From Microcella alkalica (GTDB lineage: Bacteria > Actinomycetota > Actinomycetes > Actinomycetales > Microbacteriaceae): a DNA stretch of 64,000 bases. Of this stretch, positions 16,151 to 23,898 are shown piece by piece (the first letter of the stretch is position 1; every line of letters begins with the position of its first letter). The stretch is from positions 372,001 to 436,000 of the forward strand of contig NZ_JABUKC010000001.1 in the NCBI RefSeq assembly GCF_014595885.1, written 5' to 3'. The notes below the pieces were generated by a model. The model ran no database searches. It had not been told where the DNA came from and saw only the letters and a list, made by a program, of their open reading frames with translations. A program made the position numbers and the translations under genes.

Positions 16151-17049
16151 TCGCGCCGAAGTCTGCACTCGCAGCGGTCGTGACCGCCCTCACATTGTTC
16201 ATCGCTGGGTGTACGGCGCCGAACGCTGAGCGCAATCGGGAGGAGGCGCCCGCACCGGAGTTCCAAGCTGGCGTGTCGCATGTTCACGCGATCGACCTCG
16301 ACGAGATGACCGGATTCGTCCACATCGCCACTCACGAGGGAATCCTTCTTGCGGGCATGCCGCACGATGGCGAGACCGTCTCAGAGGCGAATCCCCTCGG
16401 AGACTGGCGAGGCGATGCCATGGGGCTGGTTCGAGTGGGCGATCGTCTGCTCGTCTCGGGGCACCCTGGACCGACTGAGGAGGGGCCGGGCGCTATCGGG
16501 CTCCGCGAGTCCGACCTCTCCGGCGATGAGTGGACAGCGATCAGCTTGGAAGGCGAGGCCGATTTCCACTCGCTCGCAGCCGGAGGCACCAGTCCGGGGA
16601 TGGCCATGCTCGCCGGTGTGGACTCCATCTCCGGGCGCGTCATGGTCAGCCCGGACGGCGGAGCTGGCTGGCAGCAGGGCGCCGCCATCGCAGCGGCGTC
16701 AGTGGCGTGGAATGCCGATGCCTCGGCGCTGCTCGCCACCACATCCAACGGCCTGGTCGTGAGTCGGGATCGAGGGCAGAGCTTCGAGGCAGTTCCGGAT
16801 GCTCCCTACCTCGTTCTTCTCGCGTCGAGCCCGACGGAGTCCGACACCTTCACCATGGTCGGCATCGACGTTCAGGGTGTCCTGCACCGCTCGAGTGACG
16901 GACTGACCTGGGAGGCAGTCGGGGCTGTCCCCCTCGAGCCGGCCGCCATCTCGGTGGGCGCGATGGGCGCGATCATCGTCGCGGACACAACACAGGTGAT
17001 GCACTCAGTGGACGGCGGAACCACCTGGAATCTCATCGTCGAACTCTGA
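16147..17049 (+). CDS. F510_1955-type beta-propeller lipoprotein
   Basis: 300 residues. Lipobox IAGC (Cys near 22), then a repeat protein with BNR/sialidase-like Asp-box units (SPDGGAGWQ, SRDRGQSFEAV, SSDGLTWEAV, SVDGGTTWNL), predicting a secreted beta-propeller. The VSHVHAIDLDEMTGFVHIATHEGI start matches proteins annotated F510_1955 family glycosylhydrolase, usually next to DUF305 or copper genes; hydrolase activity is unproven. Translationally coupled to the DUF305 lipoprotein by a four-base overlap. Last gene of the operon. Confidence 0.7.
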   Translation: MIAPKSALAAVVTALTLFIAGCTAPNAERNREEAPAPEFQAGVSHVHAIDLDEMTGFVHIATHEGILLAGMPHDGETVSEANPLGDWRGDAMGLVRVGDRLLVSGHPGPTEEGPGAIGLRESDLSGDEWTAISLEGEADFHSLAAGGTSPGMAMLAGVDSISGRVMVSPDGGAGWQQGAAIAAASVAWNADASALLATTSNGLVVSRDRGQSFEAVPDAPYLVLLASSPTESDTFTMVGIDVQGVLHRSSDGLTWEAVGAVPLEPAAISVGAMGAIIVADTTQVMHSVDGGTTWNLIVEL

Positions 17050-17126
17050 TCCCCCGTGTCGGCGGGGTGGGCCCGCCCGTTTCAGGCCCACCCCGTCGTG
17101 ACACCCGGTCGATGAGCGTGCTGGCT

Positions 17127-17759
17127 TCAGTCAGCGCCGCAGCTGCGCGCCGCGGACTGGCTGAAGTCCGGTACCTGTCGACCCGCGGCCTCCTCGGTCG
17201 TCGTGACCGGCCCGTTTTCTTGGATGTCACGGACTAGCCAGTCCATTTCGTCGATCTCCCGCCGCTGGGCCTCACTGATCTCGACCGCGAGCTCGCACAC
17301 CCGGATGTCCTCGTTCTGGAAGCGCTCTGATCGCGTGATCGCCATCGAGTGGTGCGGAATCATCGCCGTCATGAAGTCGACATCATCGACGCTCGCTTGG
17401 CTGCGGTCGAGCGTGATGCCGCCGCCGATCAGAAGCACGCTTCCGGCGACGACCGCGATGTTGCCTCTGGTGTTCTTGTACATCCCGAGCATCCAGGCCA
17501 GCATCACCAACCCCATCGTGCCGCCCATCGTCACGGCCATGAAGACGCGGCTCTCGCTGAAGCGGATATGGGTCCACTCCCACACGCTCGCGAACATCAC
17601 GAAGTACATGACGACCATGGACGTCAGGATCATCGCGGCGAAACGGAGGTAGCTCTTCGCCGAGCTGTCAGGCCCTTCCGTGCTGTTGTGCTCGTCACCC
17701 TGGGGGCGGCTCGACGGTGCTTTTCCCTCGTCTAACGGCCGATCAGTGGGCTTGTCCAT
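17127..17759 (-). CDS. DUF305 membrane protein
   Basis: 210 residues from ATG 17759 (MDKPTDRPLDEG), preceded by GGGAGGGAAGAG. A charged N-terminal tail (1-35) is followed by three membrane segments (about 39-60, 68-90, 96-112) and a C-terminal DUF305 half with MIPHHSMAITRSERF. It is convergent with the lipoprotein operon and probably serves the same metal response. An in-frame ORF extends to 17921 but its added residues lack support. Function of DUF305 is not established. Confidence 0.82.
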   Translation of the reverse strand: MDKPTDRPLDEGKAPSSRPQGDEHNSTEGPDSSAKSYLRFAAMILTSMVVMYFVMFASVWEWTHIRFSESRVFMAVTMGGTMGLVMLAWMLGMYKNTRGNIAVVAGSVLLIGGGITLDRSQASVDDVDFMTAMIPHHSMAITRSERFQNEDIRVCELAVEISEAQRREIDEMDWLVRDIQENGPVTTTEEAAGRQVPDFSQSAARSCGAD

Positions 17760-17955
17760 CTCTTCCCTCCCACGGTTGCTTTCCTCTCCATCCGACGTCA
17801 AAGTCGAGGCTCCAGTTAGGGCGTTGCGAGCACCAGCGACCGGTGGTACCTCTCCCCGCCGCGGCCACGGACGCCCTGATGGCGCGTGCTCGACTGGTAG
17901 CCGCCATCTCGGAGGCGTCATGGGATTTCGCCGAGGCGACGGTGGGATCGCGTCT

Positions 17956-17974
17956 GATCTCGATCGCGGAAATG
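17956..17974 (+). repeat. Right copy of the 19-bp island repeat
   Basis: GATCTCGATCGCGGAAATG, identical to 10929-10947 and in the same orientation. It lies in the 293-base gap between the DUF305 membrane gene and the AI-2E permease, where no gene is supported. A short hairpin GAGCC/GGCTC follows at about 17974-17992. Confidence 0.65.
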
Positions 17975-18052
17975 AGCCCTCCGGCTAGGCTCATCCCCGG
18001 GGCTGCGCTATTCCGCAAACGCCCCACCGCCGAAGCGTCAGACGATGCGCGC

Positions 18053-19153
18053 TCAGCGCCGCTGCCGCGCCGGTACGACCACCTCGCGCAGGATCAGCGC
18101 GATCGACGCCGCGACCGGCACGCCGATGAGGGCTCCGGGCAGGCCGAGCAGCGAGCCGCCCGCCGTGGCCGAGATGAGCACGACCGAGCCGGGCACCTGC
18201 ACCGCGCGGCTCATCACCTTCGGGGTGAGCACGTAGGCCTCGACCTGCATGTAGATGAGCATCGCGATGAGCACGGGGATCGTCGCCGACGGCACCGTCG
18301 CCAGGGTGAGCAGGGTGATGCCGATCGTGGTGAGCACGGTGCCGATGAGCGGGATGATCGTGATGAAGAACACGACGATGCCGAGCAGCGGCGCTCCTGG
18401 GATGCCGACGACGAGCATCACGATCGTGCTGAAGGTGGCGTTCAGCAGGGCGAGCACGACCATGCCGCCGAGGTAGCGGCCGACGCTGTCGATGATGCGG
18501 TCGGCGAGGTCGACGAACCGGGCGCGGCGCGAGGCGGGCACGAGCGAGTAGCCGAAGCCCTTCACCGACTCGAAGGTGATGACGAAGTACAGCGTCAGGA
18601 TCAGCACGAAGAAGCCGCCAGTGACGCCGCTGACGACGGATGCTCCGAAACCGAGCACGCCGTTCGACACCGCGATCCACGTCTGCGGGTCGAGCAGCGT
18701 CTCGACGACCCACGCGAGCGCGGCCGTCACCCCGCCGCTGGTGAGCTCGTCGACGGTGGTGAACCACGGCTCGTCGCGCAGGCCGGCGAGGCCGCCCGGC
18801 ACCGTCTCGATGAGGCGGGCGACCTGCTCCTGCAGCGCCTGCACGGCGAACAGGATGATGCCCAGCCCGATCGCGACGACGAGCGCCGTGAGCACGGCGG
18901 TCGCGGCCGGTCGGCTCCATCCGCGACGTCCGAGGGCGCGGATGATCGGCTCGAGCGCCACGGCGATGAACAGGGCCGCGAGCACCGAGGCTGCGACGCC
19001 GCGCAACGTGTAGAGCGCGAGCGCGAAGGCGATCGCGGCGATCGCGCCGAGGGCGAGGAGGAAGCCGCGGTGCAGCGGCCGCTCGGCGCGGGTGGCGGTG
19101 CGGGAGTCGGCGCTGCGGTTAACGGTCGGCCTGGGCGAGCGGGGGATCGGCAT
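18053..19153 (-). CDS. AI-2E family transporter (PerM-like permease)
   Basis: 366 residues from ATG 19153 (MPIPRSPRPT). About eight membrane segments, with the family signatures PLLGIVVFFITIIPLIGTVL and GSLLGLPGALIGVPVAASI near the C-terminus. Members include exporters of autoinducer-2 and Na+/H+ antiporters; the actual substrate cannot be told. The preceding ORF extends to 19600 but overlaps the divergent CmtR gene, so the start at 19153 is preferred. It marks the return to backbone sequence right of the metal island. Confidence 0.87.
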   Translation of the reverse strand: MPIPRSPRPTVNRSADSRTATRAERPLHRGFLLALGAIAAIAFALALYTLRGVAASVLAALFIAVALEPIIRALGRRGWSRPAATAVLTALVVAIGLGIILFAVQALQEQVARLIETVPGGLAGLRDEPWFTTVDELTSGGVTAALAWVVETLLDPQTWIAVSNGVLGFGASVVSGVTGGFFVLILTLYFVITFESVKGFGYSLVPASRRARFVDLADRIIDSVGRYLGGMVVLALLNATFSTIVMLVVGIPGAPLLGIVVFFITIIPLIGTVLTTIGITLLTLATVPSATIPVLIAMLIYMQVEAYVLTPKVMSRAVQVPGSVVLISATAGGSLLGLPGALIGVPVAASIALILREVVVPARQRR

Positions 19154-19316
19154 CTCGTCCTCCCTCGGACATCGGTGAGCGGGCGCTGCTCTCCGGAGCC
19201 GTCGGGCGGGAGCCGTCGTCGTCGAGCCGGCGTCAGTATACGGCGCGGGGTGCCGTTCTTCGCGGTGACGAAGTTCGGCGACGTGGCGCTGCTCGCTCCG
19301 AGGATGCGAGCACATC

Positions 19317-19338
19317 AGTACATCCCAGCGTGTACTAT
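19317..19338 (+). promoter_or_regulatory. Candidate CmtR operator and promoter
   Basis: AGTACA (19317-19322) and TGTACT (19331-19336) form a perfect 6-bp inverted repeat with an 8-base gap, overlapping a -10-like TACTAT (19333-19338). It lies 8-29 bases before the regulator's ATG, so it would repress its own operon. Confidence 0.6.
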
Positions 19339-19345
19339 CGGCGCC

Positions 19346-19684
19346 ATGGCCATCACCTCCGCTCCGCAGCTCGACGCTCTGCACCGCATCGGGCGCGCGC
19401 TGGCCGACCCCACCCGTGCCGCGATCCTCCTCACGCTGCTCGACGAGCCGCGTTACCCGGCCGACCTCGCGAACCATCTCGCCATCACGAAGCAGAGCGT
19501 CTCCAACCACCTCGCCTGCCTCCGCGACTGCGGCATCGTCGTCGCCGAACCCGCCGGTCGCCGGGTGCTCTACGACATCGCGGATGCTCGACTGGGGCAT
19601 GCGCTGCGCGACCTGCTCGGCGTCGTGCTCGCCGTCGACACCACCGACCGGTGTGCGCTGAACGAGGTCGAGGTGCTCGCATGA
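19346..19684 (+). CDS. cmtR: ArsR/SmtB-family Cd(II)/Pb(II) sensor, CmtR-like
   Basis: 112 residues, winged-helix repressor. Cysteines C58 and C62 lie in the recognition helix (NHLACLRDCG) and C103 in the C-terminal segment (TTDRCALN). Mycobacterial CmtR uses C57, C61 and C102, so the sensor site is conserved with a one-residue shift. It should release DNA on Cd or Pb binding and derepress the two downstream transporters. ATG 19346; stop overlaps the next start (ATG 19681). Confidence 0.87.
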   Translation: MAITSAPQLDALHRIGRALADPTRAAILLTLLDEPRYPADLANHLAITKQSVSNHLACLRDCGIVVAEPAGRRVLYDIADARLGHALRDLLGVVLAVDTTDRCALNEVEVLA

Positions 19685-20385
19685 GCGTCGACCTTCGCAC
19701 GCCCCTCGCCCCCGAGCGCACGGCGCTGCTGCGCAGACGGGTCAAGATCATCGTGGGGCTCACGATCGGCTACAACCTCGTCGAGGGCATCATCGCCCTC
19801 ATTGTCGGCTCGGCCGCCGACTCCGCAGCCCTCATCAGCTTCGGTCTCGATTCCGGGGTCGAGGTGCTCTCCGCCACCGCCGTCGCCTGGCAGTTCACGC
19901 GTCGAGACCCCGAGCGGTACGAGAAGCCCGTGCTGCGCGTGATCGCCATCGCCTTCTTCGCGCTCGCCGCCTACACGATCGTCGGCTCGACGATGTCGCT
20001 GCTCGGCCTAACGACGCCCGAGACGAGCGGCGTCGGCATCCTGCTCGCCACCGTGAGCGTGATCATCATGCCCGCTCTCTCCCTCCTCGAGCGGCGAACG
20101 GGCCGCGAGCTCGGCTCGGCGACCGTGGTCGCCGACTCGCGGCAGACGCTCATCTGCTCGCTGCTCTCGGCCGCTCTACTGCTCGGCCTGCTCGCCCACG
20201 CCCTCTTCGGCTGGACCTGGGCGGACGCCGTCGCGGCACTCGTCATCGGAGCCTTCGCCATCCGCGAGGGAATCGAGGCGTGGAACGGCGACACGTGCTC
20301 GACCGCGATCGGTGAGCTGCTGGAGCACCCTCACCCCGACCAGACCGAGGCCTGTGCCCACGATGGGGAGGCGTGCTGCCGGTGA
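19681..20385 (+). CDS. Cation transporter, short CDF-like
   Basis: 234 residues, about six membrane segments, beginning ATG 19681 in a four-base overlap with the sensor gene. Motifs SAALISFGLDSGVEVLSA and VADSRQTLICSLLS match the actinobacterial cation-transporter group co-occurring with CmtR, lacking the large cytoplasmic C-terminal domain of typical CDF proteins. The C-terminus is Cys/His rich (TEACAHDGEACCR), probably binding the exported metal (Cd, Pb or Zn). Confidence 0.85.
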   Translation: MSVDLRTPLAPERTALLRRRVKIIVGLTIGYNLVEGIIALIVGSAADSAALISFGLDSGVEVLSATAVAWQFTRRDPERYEKPVLRVIAIAFFALAAYTIVGSTMSLLGLTTPETSGVGILLATVSVIIMPALSLLERRTGRELGSATVVADSRQTLICSLLSAALLLGLLAHALFGWTWADAVAALVIGAFAIREGIEAWNGDTCSTAIGELLEHPHPDQTEACAHDGEACCR

Positions 20386-21293
20386 CCGGCCACGCTCATG
20401 CACACTCGCCTCGAGGCGGGAACCGGCGGAGACTGGCCATCGCGTTCGGGTTGACGGCGTGCATCCTCGTCGCCCAGGTGATCGGTGCGATCATCACCGG
20501 ATCGCTCGCGCTGCTCGTCGACGCGGCGCACATGCTCACGGATGCCGGCGGGCTGCTGATCGCACTCATGGCTGCCGGGCTCATGAAGCGGGCAGCGACG
20601 ACGCGCCGCACCTGGGGGCTGCTGCGCGTCGAGGTGCTCGCCGCGACGGTGCAAGCCGCCGTGCTGCTCGGCGTGGGCATCGTCGTGGTCGTCGAGGCCG
20701 TGCAGCGTCTCCGCGAGCCAGCCGAGATACCGGGCGCCGAACTGCTCGTCTTCGGCGTCATCGGGTTGGTCGCCAACGCGATCTCGATCCTCGTGCTCGC
20801 CGGCGGTCGCGCCGCGAACCTGAACATGCGCGCCGCCTTCCTCGAGGTGCTCAACGACGCTCTCGGTTCGCTCGCGGTCATCGCGGCGGCGATCGTGATC
20901 ATGACCACGGGGTTCCAGCAGGCGGACTCCCTCGCGGCGCTGCTCGTGGGCGCCCTGATCATCCCGCGCACCCTGAGACTGCTCCGCGACGCCGTCGACG
21001 TCCTGCTCGAGTCCGTCCCTCGCGGGATCGACATCGCCGACGTCCGCCGCCACCTCATGGAGGAGGAGCACGTCCTCGACGTTCACGACCTGCACATCAG
21101 CCAGATCGCGACGGGGCTGCCGGTGCTCACCGCGCACGTCATCGTCGAGAGCGAGTGCTTCGTCGACGGTCACGCGCCGGAGATCACGAGAGCGCTGCAG
21201 GCCTGCGTGGCGCAGCACTTCTCCGTCTCGATCGATCACGCCACGTTCCAGCTCGAGCCTGCGGGCGCCGAGCGGTCGCACGACCTGCACTGA
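20382..21293 (+). CDS. Cation diffusion facilitator (Zn/Cd efflux)
   Basis: 303 residues. His-rich N-terminus (GHAHAHSP), six membrane segments with metal-site HMLTD in helix II and EVLND in helix V (Glu in place of the first His), then a cytoplasmic C-terminal domain with LDVHDLHISQIATGLPVLTAHV. Typical CzcD-like metal/proton antiporter. Start GTG 20382 overlaps the previous stop (GTGA) with GGGGAG ten bases upstream; GTG 20373 is a less likely alternative. Coupled to the sensor and first transporter. Confidence 0.9.
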   Translation: MTGHAHAHSPRGGNRRRLAIAFGLTACILVAQVIGAIITGSLALLVDAAHMLTDAGGLLIALMAAGLMKRAATTRRTWGLLRVEVLAATVQAAVLLGVGIVVVVEAVQRLREPAEIPGAELLVFGVIGLVANAISILVLAGGRAANLNMRAAFLEVLNDALGSLAVIAAAIVIMTTGFQQADSLAALLVGALIIPRTLRLLRDAVDVLLESVPRGIDIADVRRHLMEEEHVLDVHDLHISQIATGLPVLTAHVIVESECFVDGHAPEITRALQACVAQHFSVSIDHATFQLEPAGAERSHDLH

Positions 21294-21314
21294 CGTCGCA
21301 GCCGCGCCGCCCGC

Positions 21315-21483
21315 CTACCGCAGCCGCCAGGGCGACACCGCGTGGAGGCCCGGCAGGGCCGCCGCCCACAGCAGCACCGTGCCGAGCACCTCATCGCTCG
21401 GGCGCAGCAGGGCCCCGGCGATGAGCAGGCCCGCGGCGAGGATCGCCGAGGTCGTGCGGCGCAGGCTGCCGTCGACGACGCGC
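21315..21483 (-). pseudogene. Duplicated 3' fragment of the ubiB-like gene
   Basis: These 169 bases match 30157-30325 at all but three positions and encode the last 56 residues of the ubiB-like kinase (VVDGSLRRTTSAILAAGLL onward to HAVSPWRLR and stop). No kinase motifs remain. The rest of the gene-free stretch 21294-21652 (beyond 21484) has no recognisable gene. The fragment shows that the following cassette was inserted at the ubiB 3' end, duplicating it or bringing its own copy. Confidence 0.88.
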
Positions 21484-21652
21484 GATGGGCTCGGCGGGCT
21501 AGCCTCAAGGAGCGGATCGTGAAGCTGCCCCGCAGAGGTCCCGGCCGGTGTGTTGGCTTTGATGGGAAACAAGGCGCGGACCGAGAACCGCGCGGTCATC
21601 ACCCTTTGAGCTTGAGCGACGAACGATGCTTCCCTGGGTTAGTGGTGTGGGG

Positions 21653-22405
21653 TTAGCGCTCGGGTCGGCGCACGCTCGCCTGGATGATCGGGATCGGGAA
21701 GTGCGAGGCCCGCAGAGGGTCGACGAGATCGTCGGTGATGCCCGCCGTGAAGGCGTCCATCCCGAAGACCTTGAAGAGCGCCTCCCGCCCGAACTTCGAG
21801 CTGTCTGCAACGAAGAAGGCCTCGTGGGCGATCGAGCGCATGAGTCGCTTCAGTTCGATCTCGTAGCTGCTCGCGTTGTAGATGCCGTCCTCGCTCACCG
21901 TGTCGGCGCTGAAGATCGCGACGTCGACGCGCAGGTTCGAGAGTTGCTGCACCGAGGTCGGCCCCCACATTGTGTACGAGTTGGGCAGCAGCTCGCCACC
22001 GATGAAGACCAGATGGATCGTCTGCTTGCGGGCGATCTCAGTCGCGATGCGCAGATCGTTCGTCACCACGGTGAGGCGCTGGTGCGTCATGTGCCGAGCG
22101 ACCTCGAGGTTGGTGGTGCCGCCGTCGAGCAGGACGGTCTGGCCTTCCAAAACGCGTTCGGCCATGGCGCGCCCGATGGCGGTCTTCTCCGGGCGGTGCA
22201 GCTCCTCCTTGAAGTGGTGCGGGGTCTCCGACTGCCGAACGGGCACGGCGCCGCCGTGGGTGCGCTTGACGAGGTCCATCGCTTCGAGGCGCTCGAGGTC
22301 GCGACGGATGGTCGACGCGGTTACGTCGAATCGCGTTGCGAGGTCGTGCACTGACTGAAATCCCTTGACCTGCAGGGCATCCACGATCTCCGCTTGACGC
22401 GACAC
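21653..22405 (-). CDS. DeoR/GlpR-family transcriptional regulator
   Basis: 250 residues. N-terminal DeoR helix-turn-helix (VHDLATRFDVTASTIRRDLERLE, shortened) followed by the sugar-phosphate isomerase-like effector domain with VLLDGGTTNLEVARHM and VADSSKFGREALFKV. It probably represses the divergent ABC/kinase operon until a phosphorylated sugar or polyol is present. GTG 22405 is preceded by GGAGGTGAG. Last residues SVRRPER end just before the duplicated ubiB fragment. Confidence 0.92.
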   Translation of the reverse strand: MSRQAEIVDALQVKGFQSVHDLATRFDVTASTIRRDLERLEAMDLVKRTHGGAVPVRQSETPHHFKEELHRPEKTAIGRAMAERVLEGQTVLLDGGTTNLEVARHMTHQRLTVVTNDLRIATEIARKQTIHLVFIGGELLPNSYTMWGPTSVQQLSNLRVDVAIFSADTVSEDGIYNASSYEIELKRLMRSIAHEAFFVADSSKFGREALFKVFGMDAFTAGITDDLVDPLRASHFPIPIIQASVRRPER

Positions 22406-22477
22406 GGTCTCACCTCCACATCGAACAGCCGCTGCTCAGAGGCTAGACCGCGCAGCGCCCGAAGTGAACCTTCGGCG

Positions 22478-22641
22478 CGCGAAAGTGCGCAGATTACGTG
22501 CATCGTGCGGGGATGGGGCGTGCGCGATCCGCCGTGACGTCGGCCGAAGCGCGCGTGATGTCGCAGATTTGCGCCGAGACTCCGCGAAAACGTACTTGAT
22601 TCGCGTGCTCGAGGACAGTCCTGCGCGAAAACGCGCACGTT
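22478..22641 (+). promoter_or_regulatory. Repeated CGCGAAA motifs, candidate DeoR operators
   Basis: Three related copies: CGCGAAAGTGCGCAGATT (22478), CGCGAAAACGTACTTGATT (22583) and CGCGAAAACGCGCACGTT (22624), the last ending 15 bases before the -35 box. They fill the 380-base gap 22406-22785 between the divergent regulator and the importer operon, apart from the promoter and its 100-base leader. Confidence 0.5.
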
Positions 22642-22656
22642 GGTGCGCGATATCGC

Positions 22657-22686
22657 TTGACAAGGTGCGTGGATGCTCGCTAACGT
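22657..22686 (+). promoter_or_regulatory. Sigma-70-type promoter of the sugar importer operon
   Basis: TTGACA (22657-22662), 18-base spacer, TAACGT (22681-22686). A perfect -35. Ribosome binding site AAAGGAG (22772-22778) follows about 90 bases downstream before ATG 22786. Confidence 0.7.
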
Positions 22687-22785
22687 CCCCCCTCAGCGAC
22701 ACATCCCGACACAGCATCGTCCGAGATTGCCGCGACCTGATGGCGGCGGGAGTCGCCACTCACTCGTTCACAAAGGAGTAAACGT

Positions 22786-23823
22786 ATGGATCGCACTCGA
22801 CTCGGCCGGGGCATCGCCCTCGCGGCGAGCTCAACCCTCCTGCTCGTCGGCTGCACCACCGTGGGTGCAGGCTCGGGCGGCGGCACCGACGAGGGCTCCG
22901 GCGACGGCGCCTACACGATGGTGACCGTGGTCAAGGCCCAGACCATCCCGTGGTTCCAGCGCATGGCGGTCGGCGTGCAGGAGTTCGCCGATGACTCCGG
23001 CATCGACGCCCGCCAGGAGGGCGCCGACGACGTGAGCCCTGAAAAGCAGGTCGCGATCATCCAGGACCTCATCGCGCAGCGTCCGACGGCAATCACGGTC
23101 GTGCCGAACTCGCCCGAGGCGCTGGAGTCGGTGCTCGCTCAGGCGCGCGAGCAGGGCATCATCGTGGTCTCGCACGAAGCCACCGGCATCGAGAACGTCG
23201 ACATCAACATCGAGGCATTCGACAACGCCTCATACGGCGCGGGCATCATGGATAACCTCGCCGAGTGCATGGGCGGCGAGGGCGAGTACGTGCAGTTCGT
23301 CGGCGGCTTCACCGCCAAGACTCACATGGAGTGGGTCGAGGCCGGTTACCAGAACCAGATGGAGAACTTCCCCGGCATGACGCGCGTCGAGGAGCCCATC
23401 GAGAGCACCGACAACCAGGAGACCGCGTACGAGCGCGCGAAGGAGATCCTGGCCAAGTACCCGAACATCAAGGGATTCCAGGGTTCGGCCGGCAACGACG
23501 TGCCGGGCATCGGCCGAGCCGTGCAGGAGGCGGGTCTCGAGGACGAGGTGTGCGTCATGGGCACCTCGATCCCGTCGGTCGCCAACCAGTACCTCGCCGA
23601 CGGCTCGATCGACAAGATCTTCTTCTGGGACCCGGCTCTGGCCGGCAAGGCCCAGCTCGAGATCGCGCGGATCCTCGCCGACGGCGGAACGATCGAGGAG
23701 GGGACTGACCTCGGCATCGAGGGATACACCTCGCTCAAGAAGCTCGAGGGCTACGACAACGTCTTCGTCGGCGACGCCTCCGTGGCGGCCGATGCTGAGA
23801 CCGCGGCGCAGTACGACTTCTAG
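22786..23823 (+). CDS. Sugar ABC transporter substrate-binding lipoprotein
   Basis: 345 residues. Lipobox LLVGC (Cys near 23), a Gly/Ser linker, then a periplasmic-binding-protein-like domain of the LsrB/RhaS group (KAQTIPWFQRMAVGVQEFA; NSPEALESVLAQAREQGIIV; FFWDPALAGKAQLEIARIL). It captures the cassette's substrate, probably a pentose, tetrose or polyol. First gene of the operon, with strong promoter and ribosome binding site. A long hairpin after it would favour its higher expression over the transporter genes. Confidence 0.92.
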   Translation: MDRTRLGRGIALAASSTLLLVGCTTVGAGSGGGTDEGSGDGAYTMVTVVKAQTIPWFQRMAVGVQEFADDSGIDARQEGADDVSPEKQVAIIQDLIAQRPTAITVVPNSPEALESVLAQAREQGIIVVSHEATGIENVDINIEAFDNASYGAGIMDNLAECMGGEGEYVQFVGGFTAKTHMEWVEAGYQNQMENFPGMTRVEEPIESTDNQETAYERAKEILAKYPNIKGFQGSAGNDVPGIGRAVQEAGLEDEVCVMGTSIPSVANQYLADGSIDKIFFWDPALAGKAQLEIARILADGGTIEEGTDLGIEGYTSLKKLEGYDNVFVGDASVAADAETAAQYDF

Positions 23824-23838
23824 AGTCTCGATCAACCC

Positions 23839-23879
23839 GGGCTCCGGGAGCGCGAACCGTTCGCGCGCTCCCGGAGCCC
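23839..23879 (+). terminator. Strong intercistronic hairpin
   Basis: GGGCTCCGGGAGCGCG (23839-23854), loop of nine, CGCGCTCCCGGAGCCC (23864-23879): a perfect 16-bp stem without a T tract. Between binding-protein and ATPase genes such hairpins stabilise the upstream mRNA or partly terminate. Confidence 0.7.
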
Positions 23880-23898
23880 CTCGTCAGGAAGGCCGACG

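Larger units (their letters stand above)
10905..17974. mobile_element. Metal-resistance genomic island beside tRNA-Arg
   Basis: The block between the tRNA-Arg 3' end and the second copy of a 19-bp repeat holds merR, merA, a merB remnant and DUF305-type genes. These use A/T-ending codons more than the flanks and include broken genes. A perfect copy of GATCTCGATCGCGGAAATG lies at each end (10929-10947 and 17956-17974). No integrase, transposase or tRNA-end duplication is visible, so the exact borders and mechanism are uncertain. Confidence 0.6.

Noticed and set aside
17974-18052. Duplicate of the tRNA-Arg 3' end as island attR
   Set aside because: No stretch matching the tRNA T arm or acceptor occurs near the right border.
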